64,000 nt of DNA, from positions 124,001 to 188,000 of the forward strand of contig NC_011026.1 in assembly GCF_000020525.1 (NCBI RefSeq). Direction: 5' to 3'. The notes beneath the pieces are model-generated. The model ran no database searches. It was not told the origin of the DNA and was given only the letters and a program-made list of their open reading frames with translations. Below are positions 36,144 to 44,108 of this stretch, piece by piece. Position numbers and translations under genes: made by a program. Origin of the DNA: Chloroherpeton thalassium ATCC 35110 (GTDB lineage: Bacteria > Bacteroidota > Chlorobiia > Chlorobiales > Chloroherpetonaceae). Positions within the stretch are counted from its first letter, which is position 1, and the number at the start of each line of letters is the position of its first letter.

Positions 36144-36167
36144 ATAATTCTTTTTGTCACCAACAAA

Positions 36168-37229
36168 TTATGCCACCGCCATTTCCGATTTGCGGATGAA
36201 GGCGCAGGCTCGGGACGCGGCGGCGCCGGCCATCGAGACGCTGTCTTCCAAATCGGCGGGGCCGCCTGCCGCTCCGGCAATGAAGACGCCGGGAACGGTG
36301 GTTTCAACCGTGTTGAGTGCACCGCCGGTCGTGGCGATGTAGCCGTGCGATTCCAACGGCAGGTTGAAAAGCTTCGACATGTCCTTTGTGCCTTCGCTCG
36401 GCTCCATGCCGACGGAAAGGATTACCATATCCATCGGGATTTCCATCGGGCGTCCCATCGTGGTGTCTTCGCCTTTGACGACGACGCTTTCACCGCGCTT
36501 GTTGATTTCGGTGACGATGCCGCGAATGTAGTTGACCTTATTTTCCTCTTGCGCCTTCCAGTAAAGTTCGTCCTCCCAAAATCCGTAGGCACGCAAATCG
36601 ATGTAGAAGATGAAAAGCTTTGCATCGGGTACGAAATGACGAATTTCACTGGCCTGTTTGCTTGCAATGCCGCAGCAAACTTTTGAACACCATTTGTTGC
36701 CGATTTGGCGGTCGCGGCTGCCGACGCATTGAATAAACGCCACACGCTTCGGCGCTTCGCCCGTTGAGGGTCTGACGAACTTGCCGGCCTTGAGCATTTT
36801 TTCGGCGTCGGTCAAGGTGATGACATCGTCAAATTCGTAGTAGCCGTACATTTGCGTTTCGCGTCCCGGATCGAAGTGTTGGAAACCGGTGGAAACAATC
36901 ACGCTGCTCACGTCCAGCGTTTCCGCGCCCGAGCCATTTTGCAAGGTGACCTTAAAATTCGGGGCTTCGCCTTCAACGGCGGTAACGGTTGCGCCGGTGC
37001 GAATATCGACGGCTTCGTTGTTTGAAATGCGGCCAATCATCTCGTTCATGGCCTCTTCGGTGTTGCGCATATCGGGCGTTAGCGCGGCATAGCTTTCCAA
37101 AATCGGTCTGCCGCCGAGAACGCTTTCTTTTTCAACCAAAACGGCTTTATATCCTAAATCGGCAACGCCGCGAGCGGCTTCAAGTCCGGCAGGGCCGCCG
37201 CCGATAACTAAAACGGGTAAATTAGGCAT
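36168..37229 (-). CDS. shdrA: sHdrA, FAD- and Fe-S-binding subunit of the sulfur-oxidising heterodisulfide-reductase-like complex
   Basis: 353 residues, much shorter than methanogen HdrA. An N-terminal Rossmann motif GGGPAG (10-15) with VLVEKESVLGGRP binds FAD. A cluster site with Cys168, Cys181, Cys185 and Cys186 (IQCVGSRD then WCSKVCCG) matches the unusual HdrA cluster. No ferredoxin-like C-terminal inserts are seen, as is known for sHdrA. It should form the core with sHdrB1 and sHdrC1. It overlaps shdrB1 by 8 bases, indicating coupled translation. Confidence 0.87.
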   Translation of the reverse strand: MPNLPVLVIGGGPAGLEAARGVADLGYKAVLVEKESVLGGRPILESYAALTPDMRNTEEAMNEMIGRISNNEAVDIRTGATVTAVEGEAPNFKVTLQNGSGAETLDVSSVIVSTGFQHFDPGRETQMYGYYEFDDVITLTDAEKMLKAGKFVRPSTGEAPKRVAFIQCVGSRDRQIGNKWCSKVCCGIASKQASEIRHFVPDAKLFIFYIDLRAYGFWEDELYWKAQEENKVNYIRGIVTEINKRGESVVVKGEDTTMGRPMEIPMDMVILSVGMEPSEGTKDMSKLFNLPLESHGYIATTGGALNTVETTVPGVFIAGAAGGPADLEDSVSMAGAAASRACAFIRKSEMAVA

Positions 37230-38430
37230 CTGCTTCCTCCCAAGTCATAAATTGAGTTTCTCCTGATTTAATCTTTTCGGCTTGCTCCTCGAATTCAGCC
37301 CAAGCCTTTTCGTGGTCAATCCCCATTTTTTCCAGCAGGGGTTTGTTATCAACGCCGTGCCAATGCAATTGGCAGACCTTGTACGGATGAGCGCCCATCG
37401 CAAGCGCCGCAAATTGCACGTCCGACATGACCGGAATGCCGACCTTGCGGTTGTGTGCGCGTGTGGCGAATTGGCTCTTATCGAGCGTCGTTAGGCAGCC
37501 GGTGTCGTGAGCAAGCACCAAATCCGGGTTGGCTTCTTCCTTCATGCGCTCGATTTTGCGAATCGCGGCGAAGGAGCGCGAAAAGTCGCGGTTGACCAAG
37601 ATGTGGCTGAAGCCGAATCCGCAGCAATCGTGCCAGTTGGAATAATCGGCCACCTTTGCGCCGAGCGCCTGAGCGATGCCGGTGACGACCGACGTGCGCT
37701 GACCGTTATAAATATCATCGTTGTAAATCGCGTCCTCCGGGATGAGCTTGTGATAATGGCAAGCCGGATGGACGCTGACCGTGACATTGCTCAAGTCCAA
37801 AACCTTGCGCTCGGCGATTCGGTCGCGCATGACATGCAGCCATTCGGAGTAATGGACGATTTCCTCAGGAAATGCAAAGGGCATGTTCAAACGGTCCATA
37901 ATCCGGCGAACTTGCTCGCGCAGCTTCGGGAAATGGATGATTTGATCGCGTGTTTCCTTGTAGTGGCCGTAGCTCGTGCCGCAATGGATAAACGGGAAGT
38001 ACCCGTCTACATGGGCTTGCGAGAAGTTGCGAACCGCAATGGAGGCTTGCGCCGGCGGATTTGAGGTCGAAGACGCATAGTAGTTCCACGCGGTGCAGGA
38101 CGTTTGGTCTTTCGGGTCGAAATAATCAAATCCGAATTGGCGATGAAGCCAGAAAATAGAGGTCGGATAGCCCGGAATGTGGCCGCACTGTCCGCAAGAT
38201 TTATGGTGCCAAGTATGCTCCAACGGAATTTTTTTCTTGCGCCCGAACTTGGTTTCCACCTCGACATAAGGCTCGGGAACGCGAATCACTTCGAGTTCGC
38301 CTTTGGCTTCGAGTTCAAAAAGCTGTTCGCGGTAATCTTCCTTCTCGGGATTTCCTTGTCGCTTGAAGATTCGCTCGGCAACTTTCGGGGGCGTGATAAC
38401 CGTCGGTGCGCCGTTCGATGCGTGTGACAT
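37222..38430 (-). CDS. shdrB1: sHdrB1, noncubane Fe-S cluster subunit
   Basis: 402 residues. Cysteine groups of the CCG type are seen: CGQCGHIPGYP, DQTSCTAWNYYAS, SVHPACHYHK, WHDCCGFGF and HDTGCLTTL. In HdrB they hold two noncubane [4Fe-4S] clusters that act on disulfides; in sHdr the proposed substrate is a persulfide or trisulfide on lipoylated LbpA. It is longer than classical HdrB (about 300) by an N-terminal region of 85 residues rich in charged residues. It stands between shdrC1 and shdrA. Confidence 0.86.
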   Translation of the reverse strand: MSHASNGAPTVITPPKVAERIFKRQGNPEKEDYREQLFELEAKGELEVIRVPEPYVEVETKFGRKKKIPLEHTWHHKSCGQCGHIPGYPTSIFWLHRQFGFDYFDPKDQTSCTAWNYYASSTSNPPAQASIAVRNFSQAHVDGYFPFIHCGTSYGHYKETRDQIIHFPKLREQVRRIMDRLNMPFAFPEEIVHYSEWLHVMRDRIAERKVLDLSNVTVSVHPACHYHKLIPEDAIYNDDIYNGQRTSVVTGIAQALGAKVADYSNWHDCCGFGFSHILVNRDFSRSFAAIRKIERMKEEANPDLVLAHDTGCLTTLDKSQFATRAHNRKVGIPVMSDVQFAALAMGAHPYKVCQLHWHGVDNKPLLEKMGIDHEKAWAEFEEQAEKIKSGETQFMTWEEADA

Positions 38431-38471
38431 AATTTTCTCTCTTATAAGTTTAGAAATTTCTTTATCTATGC

Positions 38472-39209
38472 TTAGTGTTCGGCTTCTTCTTCGCCTTCAA
38501 GGATGTTTTCAAAATCATCGATATCCAGATCTTTTTCATCCATCAAGGATTCCATGACTTCTTCCAAAATCATGTAGATGCCTTCGTCGATGTTTTCGAT
38601 CATTTCAAGATTACCGGTGAGTTTGAAAATCATGTAGAGTTGCAAGCGCGTTTTGTCGCTCACATCCCAAGCCAGCTCGGTGGTGTGAAGCGTATCCGGC
38701 GGGATGGCTCTGCGCCAAACGTCCAGATTTTCGGAAACGCGCTTGACATCCGGCCCCCAATCGGGGAAGAAGTCCGGCTGAAGCATATCGGGCGCGACCT
38801 GCGTGCCGGTGGACATCACTTTATAAATAATTCGGCTGTAAGCCTTCAGCGCCTCTTTGGCCGAGTCCAAACCGTTGTTGACGGCGACCTCGCGCATGAT
38901 GGTGATAATGCCGCCCGGGCTATTGTGGCGTGGGCAGCGCGTGCAAGAAAAGCATTGCGAACAAGACCACATGACATCGTTCAAAAGCTCGTAGAACGAG
39001 TCGATATCTTCGCGTGCCATAATTTGCGCAAACACTCGGGGGCTGAAATCATAGAATCGCGCCGATGGGCAAGACGCCGTGCAAATGCCGCATTCGTAGC
39101 AGCCGTATAGCACGTGATGCCAGCGAAAGTCGGCCTTGACCTCGTTAAAAAGCCTCAGCTTTTCTGCGGGCGCGACATCGGCGTATTTTGCATCTCTGTA
39201 AATAGACAT
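38472..39209 (-). CDS. shdrC1: sHdrC1, ferredoxin-like electron-transfer subunit
   Basis: 245 residues. The first [4Fe-4S] site is regular (Cys37, 40, 43, 47; CYECGICTASCP). The second has Cys83, 86, 89 and 92 (CSQCFSCTRCP), with two instead of the usual three residues before the last cysteine. The C-terminal third is acidic and ends EGEEEAEH. It should link the sHdrB1 clusters to sHdrA flavin. First of the shdrC1-B1-A set, 41 bases upstream of shdrB1. Confidence 0.86.
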   Translation of the reverse strand: MSIYRDAKYADVAPAEKLRLFNEVKADFRWHHVLYGCYECGICTASCPSARFYDFSPRVFAQIMAREDIDSFYELLNDVMWSCSQCFSCTRCPRHNSPGGIITIMREVAVNNGLDSAKEALKAYSRIIYKVMSTGTQVAPDMLQPDFFPDWGPDVKRVSENLDVWRRAIPPDTLHTTELAWDVSDKTRLQLYMIFKLTGNLEMIENIDEGIYMILEEVMESLMDEKDLDIDDFENILEGEEEAEH

Positions 39210-39220
39210 AACCCGTCTCC

Positions 39221-39505
39221 TTAAGTTTCTGTGTCCGAAAGTCGGACAAATTCTGCTTTTAGTTCTTCCGGCTTCGGCAATCCGACGAATCGTTTTTCTT
39301 CTTTGCCATTTTTGAAGAAAATCATTGTCGGAATGGTTTTGACGTGCAATTTTTGCGCAAAGCTCAGCCCTTCTTTATTTTCAAGCTTAACTGTTTTAAG
39401 CTTCATGTCTCTGAATTCTTCGGAAAGTCGCCAAGCCATTTCCACGGCTGCGGGGCATCTCGGGCAAGCCGGATGGGTAAAAACGCACAAAACCAATTCC
39501 GCCAT
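39221..39505 (-). CDS. Thioredoxin-like protein with CPRC active site
   Basis: 94 residues, thioredoxin fold. The active site is Cys14-Pro-Arg-Cys17 after the strand LVLCVFTHPA; the cis-proline loop KTIPTMIFFKNG is present. A third cysteine lies at position 7. CPRC is not the CGPC of housekeeping thioredoxin. It sits between lbpA and shdrC1 (4 and 11 bases), so a role in reducing or transferring sulfur on LbpA or the sulfurtransferase is inferred from context only. Confidence 0.75.
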   Translation of the reverse strand: MAELVLCVFTHPACPRCPAAVEMAWRLSEEFRDMKLKTVKLENKEGLSFAQKLHVKTIPTMIFFKNGKEEKRFVGLPKPEELKAEFVRLSDTET

Positions 39506-39508
39506 CGC

Positions 39509-39970
39509 TTATCCGTCGAAGCCTTCGCAATGAATGCACTCGTTAAAATCCTTTTCCTTCATGTAAGCTTTGAAGCCGTCCGCCGCATCCGCGCCGCTTT
39601 GTAACTCCGATTTATCGGCCTCGAAGTCGGTCGGTTTGAGACGAACGATCCAGCCTTGTTTATAAGGGCTTTTGTTCAAGATGGTCGCATCGCTATCGAT
39701 GGCGGGGTTGGTGGCGATAATTTCGCCGCTGCACGGTGTTTTCACCGGCCCGACCCATTTGCCGCTTTCGACGGTGGCGACGCTTTTTCCTTTCTCGACC
39801 GTTTTGCCGACTTTTTTGGGTTTGCAGTGGATAATTGAACCGGCCATGCTTTGGGCTATGTCTGTCATACCGAGGTCAATGGTGCCATCATCATTCACCT
39901 TGATCCAGACATTATTCCCAACATGGTAGAGCAAATCTTCGGGCAACATGCAATTATTGATTTCAGGCAT
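39509..39970 (-). CDS. lbpA1: Lipoate-binding protein LbpA, sHdr type (first copy)
   Basis: 153 residues, GcvH-like. The lipoylation hairpin VATVESGKWVGPVKTPCSGEI carries Lys71. The start NNCMLPEDLLYHVGNNVW and the C-terminal Cys pair in NECIHCEG set it apart from glycine-cleavage H protein and agree with sHdr-linked LbpA. Known role: the dihydrolipoyl group carries sulfane sulfur to the sHdr complex. It precedes the thioredoxin-like gene by 4 bases. About 190 bases upstream lies the DsrE-like gene. Confidence 0.87.
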   Translation of the reverse strand: MPEINNCMLPEDLLYHVGNNVWIKVNDDGTIDLGMTDIAQSMAGSIIHCKPKKVGKTVEKGKSVATVESGKWVGPVKTPCSGEIIATNPAIDSDATILNKSPYKQGWIVRLKPTDFEADKSELQSGADAADGFKAYMKEKDFNECIHCEGFDG

Positions 39971-40162
39971 CTTTTATTCTCCAAAATCTAATGATTGAAA
40001 ATTTTGAAATTCGATTTCGAAACTTATAAGCTCAAAATTTGTGACAGAACGAACCGCCTCGTTATTCTCAGATTGAATCTTTTGCGATAAAACTCATTGC
40101 ATCAGATTGGGGAGGCTACTTTTCCGAAACGGCAAGGGAGCGATTTTGCAAGCGCAAAACGA

Positions 40163-40537
40163 TTAATAAATCAGCGTCAGGTCGCTGTCCATCGCCATTT
40201 CGGTCATAAACGAAGCGCCGATTAGTCCGTCGCATTCTTCAATCAAGTCGGATTCCTTCATATCGTGAAGTTGCATGGCGGCGGCGCAGACGTGCATTTT
40301 GACGCCGGCTTCTTTGGCTTCGCGGATAAAATCGATGATTTTCTTTCCGCCTTCTTTGGCCGCGATATTGTCGGTCTGACCTTTTTTCATCAGCAAGACG
40401 CCATCGATTTGAAAAATCATGGTCACCTCGTGATCCATAGAAGCAGAAATGGAAGCCATGTAGAACGGCGTTCCGCAGCGTTGCGGGGTTTGGGTCCCGG
40501 AGGTCACAAAAATGACGACACTTCCTTCATCAACCAT
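40163..40537 (-). CDS. DsrE-family sulfurtransferase-like protein (DsrE3-like)
   Basis: 124 residues from the start MVDEGSVVIFVTSG at 40537, chosen for AAAGGAGA 8 bases upstream. The fold and the segment KMHVCAAAMQLHDM with Cys84 match DsrE-type proteins that hold a persulfide on that cysteine; Cys21 is a second candidate. With TusA and rhodanese such proteins feed sulfane sulfur to LbpA in sHdr organisms; neither TusA nor rhodanese is present in this window. First gene of the minus-strand series and likely the start of its transcription. Confidence 0.78.
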   Translation of the reverse strand: MVDEGSVVIFVTSGTQTPQRCGTPFYMASISASMDHEVTMIFQIDGVLLMKKGQTDNIAAKEGGKKIIDFIREAKEAGVKMHVCAAAMQLHDMKESDLIEECDGLIGASFMTEMAMDSDLTLIY

Positions 40538-40589
40538 AATGTTATTCTCCTTTGTTGTTTTGTTGTTGTTTTGAATGTAGTCGTGAAAA

Positions 40590-40605
40590 GTCACGATTTT
40601 ATCAC
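40590..40605 (-). promoter_or_regulatory. Candidate operator: 11-base-spaced direct repeat, proximal copy
   Basis: GTCACGATTTTATCAC, 53 bases before the DsrE-like start codon. On the minus strand it reads GTGAT-AAAATC-GTGAC, two GTGA half-sites 11 bases apart (one helical turn), the layout used by OmpR/PhoB-type regulators. A near-identical 16-mer lies at 40729-40744. This is a pattern seen by eye with no known regulator attached. Confidence 0.35.
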
Positions 40606-40728
40606 AGTTGCAAGCATTTTTATTAGCTTTTCAAGTCTATTTTAAAAAACACTTTACTGCGATTTTTTAACTAAAACTAACGGCAACGTTTGGGTAAATT
40701 TTGAACAAAGGAAATCTAACGGGGAAAT

Positions 40729-40744
40729 GTCACGATTCTGTCAC
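40729..40744 (-). promoter_or_regulatory. Candidate operator: 11-base-spaced direct repeat, distal copy
   Basis: GTCACGATTCTGTCAC matches the proximal copy in 14 of 16 positions. Both lie in the 373-base divergent region between the DsrE-like gene and dnaX, which otherwise shows only AT-rich sequence. It is closer to neither gene, so it could serve either promoter. Confidence 0.35.
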
Positions 40745-40910
40745 GCAAGCGGTTTTTTCGGGAGCATTTTTTGCACTTCCATCATGGAATGCGACTTCAT
40801 TTTTCCGGCGCGGAAAAACGATTTTATTCTTTTGCGCGGCGCAGCCGTTCAGTTTTGCAATTTTATATAATTATATTGAGCCGCTTTTATGAAATTTTGA
40901 ACACAACCGT

Positions 40911-42122
40911 ATGAGCTATCTTGTCATTGCGCGAAAATATCGCCCACAAAAATTTTCCGATATTACCGCGCAAGAACACGTTACCCGAACGCTAAGAAAT
41001 GCCATCCGCACCGGACGCATTGCGCATGGCTATATTTTTTCTGGATCGCGCGGCGTTGGCAAAACAACCGCTGCAAGAATTTTAGCCAAAGGCCTGAATT
41101 GTGAAAAGATTTTAAAGGACGAGGCTTACCGAGAAACCGTCAGCGAGCCGTGTGGCGAATGCGAAAGTTGCCGCGATTTCGACGCCGGCTCAAGCTTGAA
41201 TATTTCCGAATTCGACGCCGCTTCCAATAACAGCGTTGATGATATTCGCGCGCTTCGCGAAAATGTCCGCTATGCGCCGCAAAAAGGCCGATACAAAGTC
41301 TACATCATCGATGAATTCCACATGCTTTCAAACGCGGCTTTCAATGCGTTTTTAAAAACACTTGAAGAACCGCCATCTCACGCCGTTTTCATTTTTGCGA
41401 CCACCGAGCTCAACAAAGTGCCGCCAACGATTGCGTCGCGTTGCCAAAAGTTCAACTTCAAACGCATTTCCGTTTTGGACATTCAAGAGCGATTGGCTGA
41501 AATTTGCGCCGCAGAAGCGATCAACATCGATGTCGATTCGCTCACGCTGATTGCACGCAAAGCCGACGGCGCGATGCGCGACGCGCAAAGCTTGCTCGAT
41601 CAAGTCATTTCGTTTTTCCTTTCCACGGAAAATGAAAAAATCGAGTACACCAATGTTGCCGCACTTTTGGGAGACATCGACGATGAGCATTTTTTTGCCG
41701 TCACCGATAGCATCAAAGAGAAAAATCACGCGAAGGTTTTGGAGCTTTCCCGCTACATTTTTGATAACGGATTCGATACGCTGGACTTTTTGGCTCGTTT
41801 GGTCGAGCATTTTCGCAATTTCTTACTGGTTAAAAATCTGCGCTCCAGCAAATTGATTGAACGCACAGAAGCGGCCAAAAAGCGCTATGAAGCTGAAGCC
41901 GATACGTTCTCTGCGGAAGAACTCATGCGATTCATCGACGTTGTCAATCAAGCCGAAAAAGATATTCGTTTTTTCCGCGAGCCGCAGCTTCGTTTCGAGC
42001 TGGCATTGCTCAAACTGCTGCACGCCGACGTATCGAGTGGCGATACCGAAGCGCGCCTTTCAGAATTTGACCAGCGCCTGAAGGCCATCGAAACCGAAAT
42101 AAAAAAAAAGACTTCCAGATAA
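40911..42122 (+). CDS. dnaX: DNA polymerase III subunit gamma (short product of dnaX)
   Basis: 403 residues in the zero frame. Walker A GSRGVGKTT (45-53), the zinc-binding cysteines around CEK...EPCGECESC, the Walker B-like VYIIDEFHML and the sensor segment FIFATTELNKVPPTIASRCQ define the clamp-loader ATPase. It loads the beta clamp. The zero frame stops at TAA 42120-42122, three codons after an A AAA AAG slippery site. Reading -1 there continues to 42742, giving the tau form. Confidence 0.93.
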   Translation: MSYLVIARKYRPQKFSDITAQEHVTRTLRNAIRTGRIAHGYIFSGSRGVGKTTAARILAKGLNCEKILKDEAYRETVSEPCGECESCRDFDAGSSLNISEFDAASNNSVDDIRALRENVRYAPQKGRYKVYIIDEFHMLSNAAFNAFLKTLEEPPSHAVFIFATTELNKVPPTIASRCQKFNFKRISVLDIQERLAEICAAEAINIDVDSLTLIARKADGAMRDAQSLLDQVISFFLSTENEKIEYTNVAALLGDIDDEHFFAVTDSIKEKNHAKVLELSRYIFDNGFDTLDFLARLVEHFRNFLLVKNLRSSKLIERTEAAKKRYEAEADTFSAEELMRFIDVVNQAEKDIRFFREPQLRFELALLKLLHADVSSGDTEARLSEFDQRLKAIETEIKKKTSR

Positions 42123-42742
42123 TTGACGACGAGCCACCGGCGCACGATACACAGCTGCCGGTGGCCGGGCAAACCAACATCACCGCCCTAACACGCATTC
42201 CGAGTTCATCGGAAGTGCTTTCGATCGATTTTCAAGCCTGGAAGGAAAAATTCAACAAGTTCATAGAAGAATCAACTTATCAGCCAAAGCTTCTCGGCAA
42301 AAAGCGATCACAGGAAAATAACCCTGACGCCTCCAAAGAAACACAGCCGGAACGCTTTGCAGAAGAGCACAAACCCATTTTGCCAATTGAAGAAATTAGC
42401 CGCAGATGGGAAAATTTCTTGCTGAGCTTGGAAGAAAAAGGAAATGGGCTACTTGCTTCAAATTTGAAAGTCTGTGAGATCAAAGCGCTGAAAGGACGAG
42501 AGTTGACATTGCTTTGCAGCAAGGAATTTGCATTTGAGATGCTCTCTGGCGAACTGGCGCGCTTGTCGGAAGCCATGCAAAACTTTTTCCAAACGCCAAT
42601 CTACGCCAACCTCACCATCGATAAAGAACTGGTAAAAGCAACGACGGAAAAAAGTCCGTACGAGCTATTCCAAGAATTGGCCAAAAAGAATAAGCTGATC
42701 AAATATCTCGTCGACGAGTTTGGCGCGGAGCTCATCTATTAA
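42101..42742 (+). CDS. dnaX: Tau-specific C-terminal part of dnaX, reached by -1 frameshift
   Basis: This frame is open from the A run at 42101 through 42742 (about 213 residues) and lies in the -1 frame of the gamma reading frame. It has no good start signal of its own; a GTG at 42161 has no ribosome site. A polar, Pro/Ser/Thr/Gln-rich linker is followed by a domain (about 42400-42742) with NFLLSLEEKGNGLLASNL and YELFQELAKKNKLIKYLVDEFGAEL, as in tau C-termini that bind the polymerase and helicase. It is treated as one product with the upstream frame. Confidence 0.85.
   Translation, partial: KKKDFQIIDDEPPAHDTQLPVAGQTNITALTRIPSSSEVLSIDFQAWKEKFNKFIEESTYQPKLLGKKRSQENNPDASKETQPERFAEEHKPILPIEEISRRWENFLLSLEEKGNGLLASNLKVCEIKALKGRELTLLCSKEFAFEMLSGELARLSEAMQNFFQTPIYANLTIDKELVKATTEKSPYELFQELAKKNKLIKYLVDEFGAELIY
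42104..42164 (+). promoter_or_regulatory. Programmed -1 frameshift site of dnaX
   Basis: The heptamer A AAA AAG (42104-42110), in the right phase, is the same as in Escherichia coli dnaX. It is the end of a run of nine A. A perfect 8-base-pair hairpin, CCACCGGC (42134-42141) and GCCGGTGG (42157-42164), follows. The 23-base spacer is longer than usual for ribosomal frameshift stimulators, so transcriptional slippage on the A9 run, as known in Thermus, is an alternative. Confidence 0.8.
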
Positions 42743-43030
42743 AAGATCAACTCGCTGCTTATCCAATCCGCTTGTTTTCGGCCATTGGCAGCGCGATCCT
42801 GTTTCCGGTCCTTTGAACCGGCTTCACATTTTGCATCTTGTCGTTTTTGGTTTTTCTCCCCGAAAATGCCCCACTCACGATTGGCGAAAAAGTCCAATAA
42901 TACCTGAATTTAGTGACTCAAATCTGCTGATACCAGAAATCAAAACCCTTTTTTCTCCAGCATTTTAGTAATAGTAATTTCATATTTTATTGACTCATTA
43001 GACCACTTTTCACTTTTGTAGTGAAATTCT

Positions 43031-44035
43031 TTGCATGCAAATCGGCTATTTACATTGGCACACACACGAAATCACGGTTTAATTCATGGCTATTTGCTCG
43101 ATGGAAAAGGCGGCGCGCTTGAAATGGATTGGCCAGCTATTCAGGCATGGTCAGAGGAAAAAGGCGTGCGCTGGCTTCATTTTGATTATAGCGATAGCCA
43201 TATTGAAAAATGGCTGACCGCTGAATCGGGTTTGAAACCGTTGATTTCCGAAGCGCTACTTGCCGAAGACCCCCGCCCAAGAGCCACGCTCATCGATGAC
43301 GGCCTGCTTATTGCCTTGCGAGGCATTAATCACAATCCAGGCGCCGAGCCGGAAGACATGGTCTCGATTCGACTTTGGCTCACCTCCTCCCAAATTATCT
43401 CCACTGGCAAACGGGATTTGCGTTCTGTGAAGGACATGGTTGCAGATTTTTCTGCTAAAAAAGGCGTCAAAAATGCTGGCGAGTTCATTGTTGATTTATC
43501 AGACTACGTGATTTGGCGCATGACTGAAACGCTGGAAAATCTCGATGATGAAATCTCAGCGACTGAGCTGGAAGTGCTAAGCTTTGGTGGCGGCGAGCTT
43601 CGCGGAAAACTGACCGAAATTCGATTGCAGGCCGTTGCGCTCAAACGCTATCTTGCGCCCGAACGCGACGCTCTCAATAGAATTCAAATCGAAAAAGTGA
43701 CCTGGCTTTCCGATCATCACCGTTTGCAACTCAAGGAAATCACCGACCGGCTTATCCGCCACATCGAAGATTTGGATGAAATTCGCGAGCGAGCCGCCAT
43801 TGCCCATGATGAATTGGGCAATAAACTTTCCGAGCAACTGAACCGGCGCATGTATATGCTCGCGATCGTCACCATCGTTTTTCTACCATTAGGCTTTTTA
43901 ACTGGCCTTCTGGGCGTGAATATCGCTGGAATTCCTGGCGCTCAGAATCCAAACGCATTCAATATTTTTTTGGGACTCATTTTTGCCGTCATATTCGTCC
44001 AACTAATATTATTCAAGTTTAAAAAATGGTTTTAG
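43031..44035 (+). CDS. ZntB/CorA-family divalent metal transporter
   Basis: 334 residues from a TTG codon; no ATG is available in this frame between the preceding stop at 43022 and the conserved start region (LIHGYLLDGKGGALEMDW), so the start is uncertain. A large cytoplasmic domain is followed by two membrane helices near the C-terminus. The loop after the first helix reads GVNIAGIPG, the GxN form of ZntB instead of the GMN of CorA. It likely moves Zn or another divalent cation. No metal regulator is adjacent. Confidence 0.8.
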   Translation: MHANRLFTLAHTRNHGLIHGYLLDGKGGALEMDWPAIQAWSEEKGVRWLHFDYSDSHIEKWLTAESGLKPLISEALLAEDPRPRATLIDDGLLIALRGINHNPGAEPEDMVSIRLWLTSSQIISTGKRDLRSVKDMVADFSAKKGVKNAGEFIVDLSDYVIWRMTETLENLDDEISATELEVLSFGGGELRGKLTEIRLQAVALKRYLAPERDALNRIQIEKVTWLSDHHRLQLKEITDRLIRHIEDLDEIRERAAIAHDELGNKLSEQLNRRMYMLAIVTIVFLPLGFLTGLLGVNIAGIPGAQNPNAFNIFLGLIFAVIFVQLILFKFKKWF

Positions 44036-44108
44036 CCAACTGAGCTGAAAAGGATTCTCTTCACAACGCTGAAACGCCAGCGCGAACGCCTTCTTTAAAA
44101 TCAATGCT

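Noticed and set aside
42161-42742. Separate hypothetical gene after dnaX
   Set aside because: Its frame is continuous with the slippery site in the -1 register and has a tau-like C-terminus; it is better read as part of dnaX.
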